Origin: Bacteroidales bacterium
GTDB taxonomy: Bacteria; Bacteroidota; Bacteroidia; Bacteroidales; FEN-979
Assembly: GCA_025355465.1 (NCBI GenBank)
Contig: JANXZO010000051.1
Location: 30,178-94,177, forward strand
Direction of reading: 5' to 3'
DNA length: 64,000 nt
Below the pieces are notes generated by a model. The model made no database searches, had not been told where the DNA came from, and saw only the letters and a list, made by a program, of their open reading frames with translations. Position numbers and translations under genes: made by a program. This document shows positions 45,759 through 54,469 of the stretch, piece after piece. How positions within the stretch are numbered: position 1 is the first letter of the stretch; each line of letters starts with the position of its first letter.

Positions 45759-46208
45759 ATGGAAGGAAGTTCGGGGATAATAGCCATTGGTTCAGATCAT
45801 GCCGGTGTAAAAATGAAAGCCTCCATAATTAATTACTTTATAGGTAAAGGGTTTCAATTTAAGGATTATGGTCCTGCCACGGAAGAGAGCATGGACTATC
45901 CCGATATTGCCCACCCGCTTTCAAAGGAGGTAGAATCCGGTCAATTTTCCAGGGGTATACTACTATGTGGAAGCGGTAACGGAATGGCAATTGTAGCAAA
46001 CAGATACAAAGGCATCAGGGCGGCAATCTGCTGGAACAGCGATGTAGCAGTTGTAGGAAGACAACATAATGATGCTAACATTCTTGTACTTCCGGCGCGC
46101 TTCATTACGCTGGAGCAGGCCACTGATATCGTTCAGGCCTTTCTGACAACTCAATTTGAAGGAGGGCGTCATGAACGCAGGATCATGAAAATATCGCAAA
46201 CATTGTAA
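45759..46208 (+). CDS. rpiB: Ribose-5-phosphate isomerase B
   Basis: An RpiB/LacAB-family protein of 149 residues that interconverts ribose 5-phosphate and ribulose 5-phosphate. The opening IAIGSDHAGVKMKASI, the DYPDIAHPLSKEV region and the catalytic-loop motif GILLCGSGNGMAIVANRYKGIRAA are present; here Cys of LLCGSGNG is the catalytic cysteine. HNDANILVLPARF and the C-terminal GGRHERR complete the family pattern. It is followed 11 bp later by lutB. Confidence 0.94.
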   Translation: MEGSSGIIAIGSDHAGVKMKASIINYFIGKGFQFKDYGPATEESMDYPDIAHPLSKEVESGQFSRGILLCGSGNGMAIVANRYKGIRAAICWNSDVAVVGRQHNDANILVLPARFITLEQATDIVQAFLTTQFEGGRHERRIMKISQTL

Positions 46209-46219
46209 TCGTCTGATTG

Positions 46220-47596
46220 ATGAATAGCAACTATCAGAAATTTATTCAGGAAGCCGAGAAAAAATCGTTCGACACCGAGCATAGAAGACGGCTCGATCAT
46301 AATATTGGTAAATATGAAGAGGCAGTTGCGCGGGGAAAAAGCCAGTACCAGAATATGGAACTTGCTAAAAGGCGTGCTGCAAACATCAAGCATAAGGTTA
46401 TTAACAATCTTGATAAATATCTGGTCGAGTTCGAGAATAATTTCAGTAAACGAGGTGGTAAAGTAATCTGGGCTCCAACAGAGCACGATGCCCAGCGTGA
46501 GGTACTCAATATTATAAAGAAAGCAAAGGCCCAGGTTATCGTCAAGCAAAAGACCATGGTAACCGAGGAAATCGAACTGAACGAACTTCTGGAGAAGAAC
46601 AAGCGCGAAGTTTTTGAGACCGACCTTGGTGAATACATTGTTCAACTTGCAGGAGAAAAACCATACCACATCCTCACGCCTGCCATGCACAAATCAAAAG
46701 AGGATGTCGCCAAACTTTTTCATGAGAAGTTTGGCACACCCTCCGACAGTTCACCGGAAGACATTGCCCGCTTTGTTAGAGAAAAGCTGAGAAATGAGTT
46801 TATCCGCGCTGATGTCGGTATTACAGGCGGAAATTTTCTGCTTGCCGATGTCGGAGCCGTGGCCTTGGTTGAAAATGAGGGAAATGGTCTGCTTTGCATG
46901 GCATTTCCAAAAATTCACATTGCCATCGTTGGCATTGAAAAGTTACTGCCATCGATCGAAGATCTGGATCTTTTTCTACCCCTGCTTGCCCAGCATGGTA
47001 CCGGTCAGAATCTTACTGTTTACAACAACCTTCTTTTCGGCCCGCGAGGAGATCTGGAGCCCGATGGCCCCGGGGAGATGTATGTTGTGTTACTTGATAA
47101 CCGCAGGACAGAATTACTGAAATTCAGGGAACAACGGAAAGCTTTATCTTGCATTCGCTGTGGAGCTTGCCTCAATGGCTGTCCTGTTTACAGGAGTGTC
47201 GGGGGATATACTTATAAAGCAACCTATTCAGGGCCTGTCGGATCTGTCATTTCACCGCATTACCTTGGAATGAAGGATTATAATCACCTGAGCTTTGCTT
47301 CATCGCTGTGCGGAAAGTGTACCGAGGTATGCCCCATTAAAATTCCATTACATGAATTATTGCTTCATAATCGCCATGAGGCGGTTGCCCGGAACTATGT
47401 CTCCTTTAGCTGGAAATGGATAGTTAAAGGATGGAAAACAGTTATGCTTCACCGCTGGTTGATTGATAAACCGAAGGCTGGCCTTAAAAACAAGATGATA
47501 CATCGATTTGGCAGGAAAATGTGGGGCCCCCGTCGCACACTGCCAAAAATCGCCCCTAAAAGTTTTAAGGAATTGTGGAGGGATAGACCCCTTTAG
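46220..47596 (+). CDS. lutB: Lactate utilization iron-sulfur protein LutB
   Basis: A protein of 458 residues with an N-terminal LUD domain (about 60-300, ADVGITGGNFLLADVGAVALVENEGN) and two [4Fe-4S] ferredoxin-like motifs, CIRCGACLNGCPVYR and SLCGKCTEVCPIKIP. A C-terminal region of about 80 residues follows. In other bacteria LutA, LutB and LutC together oxidise L-lactate to pyruvate. Neither lutA nor lutC is adjacent here. The ATG at 46220 is chosen over the TTG at 46217. No hairpin terminator was recognised in the 58 bp before the convergent gene. Confidence 0.88.
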   Translation: MNSNYQKFIQEAEKKSFDTEHRRRLDHNIGKYEEAVARGKSQYQNMELAKRRAANIKHKVINNLDKYLVEFENNFSKRGGKVIWAPTEHDAQREVLNIIKKAKAQVIVKQKTMVTEEIELNELLEKNKREVFETDLGEYIVQLAGEKPYHILTPAMHKSKEDVAKLFHEKFGTPSDSSPEDIARFVREKLRNEFIRADVGITGGNFLLADVGAVALVENEGNGLLCMAFPKIHIAIVGIEKLLPSIEDLDLFLPLLAQHGTGQNLTVYNNLLFGPRGDLEPDGPGEMYVVLLDNRRTELLKFREQRKALSCIRCGACLNGCPVYRSVGGYTYKATYSGPVGSVISPHYLGMKDYNHLSFASSLCGKCTEVCPIKIPLHELLLHNRHEAVARNYVSFSWKWIVKGWKTVMLHRWLIDKPKAGLKNKMIHRFGRKMWGPRRTLPKIAPKSFKELWRDRPL

Positions 47597-47654
47597 GCAA
47601 TCTATAAAGGCTTATTGGGAGGTGGTTTTCTTTTGCAGAACCCCCGTTGATAAT

Positions 47655-48068
47655 TTATACCATCGGTGTATGAATAGAGCTGCGACGACTGAAAAAATGT
47701 TCGACAAGTACAAGAAATCCGGCACTTAAGGCAATTCCTAATGCAAAGGTAACAAAGCGTGATGTGAATAGTATCTTGAACCCGCCAACCAGGGAGGCAA
47801 AATAGGGAACTAGATACTTTGAAAGATAATCCGTACCAGGCAAAAATTTGTTGAATGGCATGTCTGATGTGAAAACAAATATTATTACCGCAGCAGCCAA
47901 ACCGATGAACGGAAGAGCAGATCTAAGCTGACTTGCAATGGACTTTGTGGTGGTTTCACTCACAGGCACCGACGCCACCGACGCCATAACCTTTTCGATA
48001 AACCCTTCCGACGGACTCTCAGGTACCGTGTTCTTCAATAGTTTGCTTAATAAATCATCCTTTTCCAT
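47655..48068 (-). CDS. Small membrane protein downstream of an ECF sigma factor
   Basis: A protein of 137 residues. A polar N-terminus (about 1-45; PSEGFIEKVM) is followed by three hydrophobic segments (about 50-65, 85-105 and 108-125). The order sigma factor, then membrane protein 26 bp later, is that of ECF sigma/anti-sigma pairs, but no zinc anti-sigma motif (HxxxCxxC) is visible. An anti-sigma role is therefore inferred from context only. The ATG at 48068 is chosen over a TTG at 48074. Confidence 0.65.
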   Translation of the reverse strand: MEKDDLLSKLLKNTVPESPSEGFIEKVMASVASVPVSETTTKSIASQLRSALPFIGLAAAVIIFVFTSDMPFNKFLPGTDYLSKYLVPYFASLVGGFKILFTSRFVTFALGIALSAGFLVLVEHFFSRRSSIHTPMV

Positions 48069-48094
48069 GGCCAAAATTTAATGTTACACCCGAC

Positions 48095-48661
48095 CTATCC
48101 GGCCTGCTGTTTTATCCTTACTGATAGCTCCTCGTACAGCTTTTTGCGTATTCTATGAAGTTTCACCTTGACATTTGACGTCGAAAGACCTGTTATGTTG
48201 CTGATTTCATCAACTGAGTTATCCGCATTATAAAACAAAGTGATCAACAGCTGATCCTCCGAAGGTAGCTTTTCAAGCGCTTGAGCTATCATAACCTGCT
48301 GCTCTTCGGCCTCCATTTCCTCGACGCCCCGATCAATATCGTCCACCGTGTAATTATGTATTACATAATTATCCATCGGAATTAAATCGAGCTTTTTCTT
48401 TCTTGTTTTGGAAATGGCGGCATTGTAGACGATCCGGTATAACCAGGTCGAAAATTTGGACTTCCGCTCAAAATTTTTTAACGATTGGAAGGCCTTTAAA
48501 AAACCATCCTGGGCCACCTCCTCAGCGTCTTCCCGACTATTTAGTATTTTTAAAGCAATTGAGAAAACCAGATTTTTGTGCTTTGCAACCAATCCAGCAT
48601 AGGCAGAAGTATCACCGTTCAGAACTAGCTCGATGTAATGGTTGTCGTCCTGGTATTTCAT
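48095..48661 (-). CDS. ECF-type RNA polymerase sigma factor
   Basis: A sigma-70 family protein of 188 residues. Region 2 is intact (LVFSIALKILNSREDAEEVAQDGFLKAF, then KFSTWLYRIVYNAA), and region 4 reads LITLFYNADNSVDEISNITGL with STSNVKVKLHRIRKKL as the DNA-recognition helix. There is no region 1 or 3, so it is an extracytoplasmic-function sigma factor. It directs polymerase to stress or envelope promoters; the regulon cannot be told. The small membrane gene behind it may be its regulator. The T9SS PKD gene diverges from it across 159 bp. Confidence 0.92.
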   Translation of the reverse strand: MKYQDDNHYIELVLNGDTSAYAGLVAKHKNLVFSIALKILNSREDAEEVAQDGFLKAFQSLKNFERKSKFSTWLYRIVYNAAISKTRKKKLDLIPMDNYVIHNYTVDDIDRGVEEMEAEEQQVMIAQALEKLPSEDQLLITLFYNADNSVDEISNITGLSTSNVKVKLHRIRKKLYEELSVRIKQQAG

Positions 48662-48746
48662 CCGGGTCTTAGACGGTGTTCATAAGTAGTGGTTACACCA
48701 TGCCAACACAAAAATAAGCATGTTTTGATCTGTTTGAACCTTTATA

Positions 48747-48778
48747 TTTGCTTATTTATCAGATTTTAGGTACGTTTG
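48747..48778 (+). promoter_or_regulatory. Promoter of the PKD-repeat T9SS protein
   Basis: TTTG (48747-48750), a 20-bp spacer and TACGTTTG (48771-48778) fit the Bacteroidota -33/-7 promoter exactly, giving an untranslated leader of about 37 bases before the ATG at 48821. A second TAnnTTTG (TATATTTG) overlaps the -33 element at 48743-48750. Confidence 0.65.
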
Positions 48779-48820
48779 TATGTCTATTTTGCAATGAAAT
48801 ATTAATTAAAACAGCGCCAT

Positions 48821-51796
48821 ATGAAACTTTTTACGTATTTAAGTATGCTCGTCTTATTATTGACAGCAACCCCGATTTTCGCACAGTATGACGATGATCC
48901 GAATCTGGATCAGATTCCACGCTTCCTGAGAGAAAATCCCCCCCGCACAGATGCAATGCCCACGGCCTCTGTTATCACCATTGGAAATTGGGACAACTTC
49001 AACCTCGGCATTGACTTTGCCGAAAACAATGTAGCCACCAACCCGCTTATCCCCACCTGGTTTTTTCTGGCATACAATACCAACGGAACCCATCATTCTG
49101 AAAATGGATGGGACTGGGCAATCAATAACCCCAACTTTGGTGCCAGCATGGCGGGCGACCCTGTTGCAGTCTATGATAGTCTGGGAAACCTGTTCTATGA
49201 AAATATGTATGGAAATATTACTGGGTGCAAGGTAATAAAATCTACAACCAATGGGGCCTCATGGGGAACCGCGGTGAATGCAATTTTGGGCAATGATAAA
49301 AACTGGCTTGCCGCCGACCAAACCTCAGGCCCTTACGCAAATTATGTATATACCACCATGACCAATGGATCATCGGGTAATTTTGCCCGAAGCATCGACC
49401 ACGGCACATCGTTCCAGAACACGGCCACCATGAGCACCCAAAACCTTCCGGGCATGATGGTATGTGTTGGTCCAAACGGGGATATTCAGGGTGGATCCGT
49501 TTATGTTGTGACAAATTCTGGTAGCAGTTTTTCCTCCAATTATACGTTCTATAAATCAAATGATGGCGGAGCATCTTTTACAAACCTTGGCAATCAGCAA
49601 TTCTCAGGATATGTGGGCACCGATGTTAACGGGCGTAATTCTGTAGAAGGTATGCGCACCCGCCCCTACCCTTTCATTACGGCAGACAACAGTTATGGCC
49701 CTAACCGCGGCAAACTTTATCTTGTTTATGCATCCAATGATCCTCCGGGCAATGGCAATAAACCGGATGTGTGGTGTCGCTCTTCAACAGATGGAGGAGA
49801 CACCTGGAGTACCGCCCAAAAAGTAAATGACGATCCAAATACAAACCTTAACCACCAGTGGCACCCTGGTATCTGGTGCGACAAAGAGACAGGCCGCCTG
49901 TATGTGATGTGGATGGATACAAGGGACACGCCAACGCACGATAGCGCCTATATCTATGCCTCTTATTCTGATGACGGAGGCGTCTCTTTCGTCACGAATC
50001 AAAGGATTTCGAATAAAAAAATGAAGATTAGCTGTCCCACTTGCGGTGGAGGCGGAACCCCCAGATATCAAGGCGATTATAACGGTATTGTTTCCAATAA
50101 AAAGGCTGCAATGGCCGGTTGGGGCGATTTTCGTCAGGGTTCCTTTATGAGCGTCTCGGCATATTTTCCGGATTTTGCGATGGCCATCGATAAAGCCAAT
50201 GATACGCTATATACCCCTGTTGATGTAGCCAGTTTCCAGGTTTCAATCCCGGAAGTGAAGTTGTATACCGACACGGTCCTGTTGTCTGGAACAATATTTC
50301 CGGTGCCAACAGTTGGATCAATTACATTCAACTACCCCCAGGGAAATACAATTACCACCTACCCTGCAACCAAAACTGTTGAACTTGCCCTCGCAGGAAA
50401 TGTTCCAGCCGGGAACTACCAGGCCACATTCGTTGCGGCAGGACCTAACGGAACCCCGGTTCACAAGCGGTCTGCCATGATTAAGGTCATGCCGGGGAAC
50501 GTTTTCCTTGCAACGGCAACAGCAACCCCTTCTGCCATTTGTTTTGGAGCAAGTTCACAACTGAATGTAACGCTCATTGGTGGAACAGGTCCTTATACCT
50601 ACTCATGGACCCCGACAACCGGGTTAAGCAATCCGGCCATTGCCAATCCCGTTGCCACGCCCGATGCAACAACGGCTTACCAGGTTACTGTTACCGATGC
50701 CGCATCCGTTATAGCCCAGAGCAGCATCACGTTGACAGTTCATGTTGCCCCTCCTGTTCCCGGTCCCATTGCCGGAAGCCAGATCGTATGCGCCGGAAGT
50801 ACAAACACCTATTCGATTGTTGAAGTTCCGACCGCAACCTATTATTCGTGGTTGATTCCTGCCGGAGCACAGATTATTGGTGCCACGAATACCTCCACTG
50901 TGTCGATACAGTTTGGAACAACTTCGGGATCAGTTTCTGTAATAGCCGAAAACGATTGTGGGCACCTTAGTCCGAGTGTTCTGGCAGTTCAAGTCAACGA
51001 TATTCCTGTGCTTACCCCTCCGATCAATGGACCCGATGCCTTGTGTTCGGGCGTTGCTGCACAGTTTACTGTTGTTGCGGCTCCCGGAGCAGCAGCATAT
51101 AACTGGAGTTTTCCTTCAGATGTAACCATTGTTGGAGGAGGAAGCTCTGACACTGTGCACGTTATATGGGGCAACACCGCGGGCGAAGTGAGTGTATTTG
51201 CGGAAAACCTTTGTGGACAAGGAACTTCTATAACCAAAAACGTTTCTATGTCAGTCCTTCCCGGACCAGCTGGGATTATCACAGGTAAAGACACGGTTTG
51301 TATTGATCGCGGAGGATACCAGTACAGTATTCCTGAGATCCCCGCTGTCACAAGTTATATTTGGTTGTTCCCCACCGGAGTACAGATTACTGCTGGTGCA
51401 GGTACCAATATTGTTACCGTTACCTTCGAACCGAATGCAGTGCCGGGTGCTATCACCGTTAAGGGCTCAAATAGTTGCGGAGAAGGACAGGCGGCCACCA
51501 AAAATGTCCTGACACAGAATTGTGCCGGAATAGGTGAAAACAACCTTTCATCACAGGTCTCCATTTACCCTAATCCTGTAAACGGACAGTTGTCAATCTC
51601 AATCAAAGGTCGGGAGTCTCATCTTGTACTCACAATCTCAGATATCAAGGGAGTGTTAAAATACACTGAAACGCTCGAGAACATTCCTGCTGAATTTGTT
51701 AAGAAGCTTGATGTAACTAAATTTTCCAGGGGCGTATATGTGTTGACCCTGAAAAACAGCAATGGTGTTTATACTGAAAAACTGATAGTTAATTAG
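48821..51796 (+). CDS. Asp-box and PKD-like repeat surface protein with T9SS sorting domain
   Basis: A protein of 991 residues with a signal peptide (to about residue 21, TPIFAQ). The N-terminal half is a propeller-like region with Asp-box motifs SNDGGASFTNL, SSTDGGDTWSTAQ and SDDGGVSFV, as in sialidase-like proteins. From about residue 565 follow a Ser/Thr-rich beta domain and three PKD-like domains, each with a Cys near its start (QIVCAGSTNTYSI, DALCSGVAAQFTV, DTVCIDRGGYQYSI). The last ~75 residues (VSIYPNPVNGQLSISIKG ... GVYVLTLKN) are a T9SS type A sorting domain. It is predicted to be secreted and attached to the cell surface. Catalytic residues for a sialidase could not be assigned. Confidence 0.9.
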   Translation: MKLFTYLSMLVLLLTATPIFAQYDDDPNLDQIPRFLRENPPRTDAMPTASVITIGNWDNFNLGIDFAENNVATNPLIPTWFFLAYNTNGTHHSENGWDWAINNPNFGASMAGDPVAVYDSLGNLFYENMYGNITGCKVIKSTTNGASWGTAVNAILGNDKNWLAADQTSGPYANYVYTTMTNGSSGNFARSIDHGTSFQNTATMSTQNLPGMMVCVGPNGDIQGGSVYVVTNSGSSFSSNYTFYKSNDGGASFTNLGNQQFSGYVGTDVNGRNSVEGMRTRPYPFITADNSYGPNRGKLYLVYASNDPPGNGNKPDVWCRSSTDGGDTWSTAQKVNDDPNTNLNHQWHPGIWCDKETGRLYVMWMDTRDTPTHDSAYIYASYSDDGGVSFVTNQRISNKKMKISCPTCGGGGTPRYQGDYNGIVSNKKAAMAGWGDFRQGSFMSVSAYFPDFAMAIDKANDTLYTPVDVASFQVSIPEVKLYTDTVLLSGTIFPVPTVGSITFNYPQGNTITTYPATKTVELALAGNVPAGNYQATFVAAGPNGTPVHKRSAMIKVMPGNVFLATATATPSAICFGASSQLNVTLIGGTGPYTYSWTPTTGLSNPAIANPVATPDATTAYQVTVTDAASVIAQSSITLTVHVAPPVPGPIAGSQIVCAGSTNTYSIVEVPTATYYSWLIPAGAQIIGATNTSTVSIQFGTTSGSVSVIAENDCGHLSPSVLAVQVNDIPVLTPPINGPDALCSGVAAQFTVVAAPGAAAYNWSFPSDVTIVGGGSSDTVHVIWGNTAGEVSVFAENLCGQGTSITKNVSMSVLPGPAGIITGKDTVCIDRGGYQYSIPEIPAVTSYIWLFPTGVQITAGAGTNIVTVTFEPNAVPGAITVKGSNSCGEGQAATKNVLTQNCAGIGENNLSSQVSIYPNPVNGQLSISIKGRESHLVLTISDIKGVLKYTETLENIPAEFVKKLDVTKFSRGVYVLTLKNSNGVYTEKLIVN

Positions 51797-51879
51797 CAAA
51801 ATCCACTCAACCTGTAACCTGTTTTATTCATTCGCGTCAAAAGGGACAAAAACGGAAACAAACCAAAATTCTTACGGAA

Positions 51880-52218
51880 ATGGAAACTGAATTTTTGATC
51901 CCAATCTCATTTTTTGCAATGGTGTACGGCATTGTTTACTTACTTGTTCGCAGAAAGGAGCGAATGGAACTGGTGCAGAAAGGCGTTGATGCCAGTATAT
52001 TTGATAGTGCAGCAAAGACACCTACCGACCTGAAATGGGGCCTTTTATTAATTGGAATTGGTGTTGGAATTCTATTTGGAAAAGTTTTGGCAGCCTACAC
52101 CACACTTAATGAAGAGCCCGCGTTCTTCTCAATGATTTGTTTGTTTGGCGGGATAGGATTGATAATCTATCATGTTATAGCCAACAGGACAGAAAAGAAA
52201 AGCAACAATCAGGGATGA
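51880..52218 (+). CDS. DUF6249 membrane protein
   Basis: A protein of 112 residues with three TM segments (about residues 5-23, 52-71 and 82-99). A charged cytoplasmic loop after the first helix (RRKERMELVQKGVDASIF) is a hallmark of the DUF6249 family, common in Bacteroidota and often encoded near ECF sigma genes. Function unknown. It lies 83 bp after the PKD-repeat protein and ends 24 bp before a strong terminator. Confidence 0.78.
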   Translation: METEFLIPISFFAMVYGIVYLLVRRKERMELVQKGVDASIFDSAAKTPTDLKWGLLLIGIGVGILFGKVLAAYTTLNEEPAFFSMICLFGGIGLIIYHVIANRTEKKSNNQG

Positions 52219-52242
52219 ACCCTTGACGGCCTTGATCCTCAG

Positions 52243-52281
52243 ACTCCCCCGGAAATTCAACTTTCCGGGGGAGTTTTTTTT
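52243..52281 (+). terminator. Rho-independent terminator after the DUF6249 gene
   Basis: A perfect 13-bp stem, ACTCCCCCGGAAA / TTTCCGGGGGAGT, with a 6-base loop (TTCAAC), is followed by eight T residues. It is the strongest hairpin in the window and overlaps the 3' end of the convergent thpR gene. Confidence 0.92.
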
Positions 52282-52832
52282 AGAGCATATCGTTCAATGA
52301 TTTGATATTCGGGTCCGGCACCAGTGAGGATGCTGTTATAAAGAATAATTTCCGTAACAGTTTCAGAAGTCGATCGAATATTATTGAACTGTTCAATTAC
52401 TCGTTTAAACAAGACCTTATCTTTGAGAACTTTGATTCTACCCAGTGTCAGATGTGGGACAATATTCTGGTTATCAGAACTTAACCCGGTAGAATTAAGG
52501 TCACGTTGTATTGATTCCATCAAGGCAGAAATTTTCGCATAAGGCTCAACTCTCGCCCAGATGACCTTTGGTGAATAGGTGCTGCCAAAAATTCCCAACC
52601 CCATTAAAAAGATGTCAAATGACAGCGAATTCTCGGCGATATTATTGACTATCTGTTCGATGCGTGAAATTTCATGGGTTGCCGTTTCACCAAAAAATTT
52701 CAAAGTGACATGAAAATTCTTTTGTTCAGACCATCTGATCGGTTCGTGAAACAGTGACCCTCTCATTTTTTGAAAGGAATCCAGAAATGTTATATCAGGA
52801 TCTATCTTTAAAGCAGCAAAAAGTCGTTTCAT
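52257..52832 (-). CDS. thpR: RNA 2',3'-cyclic phosphodiesterase
   Basis: A 2H phosphoesterase of 191 residues. Both catalytic HxT motifs are present: His41-Val-Thr43 (NFHVTLKFFGE) and His127-Leu-Thr129 (PHLTLGRIK). It opens 2',3'-cyclic ends of RNA; the former name was LigT. Length fits the family. Its 3' end overlaps the terminator of the DUF6249 gene. The tRNA-Ala gene diverges from it. Confidence 0.92.
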   Translation of the reverse strand: MKRLFAALKIDPDITFLDSFQKMRGSLFHEPIRWSEQKNFHVTLKFFGETATHEISRIEQIVNNIAENSLSFDIFLMGLGIFGSTYSPKVIWARVEPYAKISALMESIQRDLNSTGLSSDNQNIVPHLTLGRIKVLKDKVLFKRVIEQFNNIRSTSETVTEIILYNSILTGAGPEYQIIERYALKKTPPES

Positions 52833-52847
52833 ATTGGAAAAAGTTTC

Positions 52848-52855
52848 TAAATTTG
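52848..52855 (+). promoter_or_regulatory. Candidate -7 box for tRNA-Ala
   Basis: TAAATTTG (TAnnTTTG) lies 11 bp before the 5' end of the tRNA, giving a very short leader, as expected for a tRNA promoter. Confidence 0.55.
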
Positions 52856-52865
52856 CAACCTCGAC

Positions 52866-52939
52866 GGGGAATTAGCTCAGTTGGCTAGAGCGTTAGACTG
52901 GCAGTCTAAAGGTCAGGGGTTCGACTCCCCTATTCTCCA
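52866..52939 (+). tRNA. tRNA-Ala (anticodon GGC)
   Basis: It folds as a 74-base cloverleaf. The acceptor GGGGAAT pairs with ATTCTCC and includes the G3-U70 pair that marks tRNA-Ala. The D arm is GCTC/GAGC, the anticodon stem is TTAGA/TCTAA around CTGGCAG (anticodon GGC), and the T arm is AGGGG/CCCCT with TTCGACT. The discriminator is A. CCA is not encoded. Confidence 0.95.
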
Positions 52940-52940
52940 C

Positions 52941-52975
52941 AAAACCCTTGCAGTCTCATCTGTGGGGGTTTTTTA
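52941..52975 (+). terminator. Terminator-like hairpin after tRNA-Ala
   Basis: AAAACCC (52941-52947) pairs with GGGTTTT (52966-52972) across an 18-base loop and is followed by further T residues. It overlaps the stop of the convergent CYTH gene. Confidence 0.55.
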
Positions 52976-53449
52976 TTTTGACCATTCCGTGAAAGGATGC
53001 TCGGAGAGATACGCGTTGTAGTATCTTTCATCGGATGTTACTTCGGAACCTGCCCAACCGGGAATTTCAAACTTTTCATCGGGGGTGGTTAGTTCAATTT
53101 CTGCAATGATTAGTCCAGTATTACTTCCATCAAATACATCAACCTCCCAAGTGTGGTTGCCTTCCGGAATCCTGAACCGCGTTTTAGTGATAATATTCTT
53201 TGTGTAAACACGCATTAGTTCCGTTGCGTCCGCCTGGGGGATCTCGTATTCATACTCAGAATGAACAAAAGTTTCCGATCGGCCTTTAATGGTAATAAAT
53301 CCTTTTTCCCCCGCAACCCTTACTCTTATTACCTTTTCGCGATCTATACTGAGGTAACCCTGCCGATATTGTATGCCTTCCGGTTTATGAAACCTGGTCC
53401 ATTTCACATTGTCAACCAGGAATTTACGCTCAATCTCCAAGTGGCTCAT
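52973..53449 (-). CDS. CYTH-domain protein, possible inorganic triphosphatase
   Basis: A protein of 158 residues with the CYTH tunnel-fold signature ExExK at the start (EIERKF: Glu5, Glu7, Lys9). Further charged beta-strand pairs line the tunnel (RQGYLSIDREKVIRVRVAGEKG, TIKGRSE, EYEYEIP, WEVDVFDGSN, IAEIELTTPDEKF). Bacterial members hydrolyse tripolyphosphate or related triphosphates, and a few are adenylate cyclases. Length matches the single-domain YgiF-like/TTM type without a CHAD domain. It is convergent with tRNA-Ala. Confidence 0.87.
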   Translation of the reverse strand: MSHLEIERKFLVDNVKWTRFHKPEGIQYRQGYLSIDREKVIRVRVAGEKGFITIKGRSETFVHSEYEYEIPQADATELMRVYTKNIITKTRFRIPEGNHTWEVDVFDGSNTGLIIAEIELTTPDEKFEIPGWAGSEVTSDERYYNAYLSEHPFTEWSK

Positions 53450-53501
53450 CAGTTTTTTTTCTGAAAATTACAAAAAAGATAAAAACGGAAATCATTGGTT
53501 G

Positions 53502-53509
53502 TACATTTG
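53502..53509 (+). promoter_or_regulatory. Candidate -7 box for the thioredoxin-like lipoprotein
   Basis: TACATTTG (TAnnTTTG) lies 37 bp before the ATG at 53547. No -33 TTTG at standard spacing. Confidence 0.42.
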
Positions 53510-53546
53510 TGGCCAACACCCATAACCCATACAAAAATTGTCGACC

Positions 53547-53969
53547 ATGAAAAAAAGTTTATTGTATACAATGATATTAATTGGATTTGCGGCGTGTAGC
53601 GGCCCGGTTAAACAAGATAATTCCAAAAGTATCAACTCTGTTACGGTCTACTATTTTCATGGCACGAACCGATGCGGAACCTGTATGGCCATTGACGAAA
53701 ACACTAAAAAGGCGCTCGATCTTTACTTCCCGACCGAACTGAAATCCGGCCGCGTGAAATTTACCTCAGTGAATGTAGACGAAGCAGCAAATAAGGGACT
53801 TGTTGACAAGTGTGAAGCATCCGCAATGATGCTTTATTTCATAAAGACGGATGGCGACGGTAAGGAGACCAAAAATGACTTTTCGGAGTTTGCAATTAAC
53901 AATGCCCGAAGCAAACCCGACGCATATATGCAGGGAATACGAGATAGAATTGCCGAACAACTGAAATAA
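53547..53969 (+). CDS. Thioredoxin-like lipoprotein (ArsF-like family)
   Basis: A protein of 140 residues. A signal peptide with a lipobox (FAACSG) predicts lipid anchoring. The mature part is thioredoxin-like: VTVYYFHGTNRCGTCMAID carries a CxxC pair (CGTC), followed by a VKFTSVNVDEAANKGL strand-loop. The motif and length match proteins annotated as ArsF-like, a Bacteroidota thioredoxin family. The redox partner is unknown. The ATG at 53547 is chosen over a TTG at 53538 because the signal peptide starts there. mce follows 14 bp on. Confidence 0.72.
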   Translation: MKKSLLYTMILIGFAACSGPVKQDNSKSINSVTVYYFHGTNRCGTCMAIDENTKKALDLYFPTELKSGRVKFTSVNVDEAANKGLVDKCEASAMMLYFIKTDGDGKETKNDFSEFAINNARSKPDAYMQGIRDRIAEQLK

Positions 53970-53983
53970 TTAAAATACAATTT

Positions 53984-54385
53984 ATGAAGCCAACACATAT
54001 TGAGCACCTGGGTATCGCTGTAAAAAGCCTGGCCGAAAGCGTACCTTTTTATGAAAATTTACTCGGGACAACCTGTTACGCTGTTGAAGAGATCAAGGGC
54101 CAGAAAGTTAAGACAGCCTTTTTTTTGATTGGCCAGACCAAAATAGAACTTTTGGAGTCCACAGATCCGGAAGGCCCGATTGGTAAATTTATTGAAAAAA
54201 AAGGAGAGGGAATTCATCATGTAGCATTTGCTGTTAAGGATGCCACCCTGGCATTGGAAGAGGCTGAGTCAAATGGACTGACCCCGATCGACAAAGTATC
54301 GCGTAAGGGCGCAGAGGGAATGAACATTGGCTTTTTGCACCCAAAATCAACACGGGGTGTTCTTATCGAGTTCTGCAGCAAATAG
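53984..54385 (+). CDS. mce: Methylmalonyl-CoA epimerase
   Basis: A glyoxalase/VOC fold of 133 residues that interconverts (R)- and (S)-methylmalonyl-CoA, linking succinate and propionate metabolism. The metal ligands fit the family: His8 (IEHLGIAV), Glu in KIELLES, His in GIHHVAFAV and Glu in VLIEFC. The ESTDPEGPIGKFIEKKGEGIHH stretch is typical. Methylmalonyl-CoA mutase is not in the window. It may be co-transcribed with the upstream thioredoxin-like lipoprotein. Confidence 0.93.
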   Translation: MKPTHIEHLGIAVKSLAESVPFYENLLGTTCYAVEEIKGQKVKTAFFLIGQTKIELLESTDPEGPIGKFIEKKGEGIHHVAFAVKDATLALEEAESNGLTPIDKVSRKGAEGMNIGFLHPKSTRGVLIEFCSK

Positions 54386-54469
54386 CCATCTGCTCCCCTG
54401 CCCCCGTCCACAGGAAAGTTTGGGGGTTAAAGCAGGCTCAATAGTTCTTACCCATTTATTCTAAATTTT

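Noticed and set aside
53502..54385. Arsenic or nitroreductase operon around the ArsF-like protein
   Set aside because: No nitroreductase, arsenate reductase or ArsR-like gene is adjacent; only mce follows.
54395..54442. GC-rich CCCCC/GGGGG pairing between mce and udk as a terminator or riboswitch
   Set aside because: The pairing is short, the loop long and no T-run follows. No known riboswitch core is visible.
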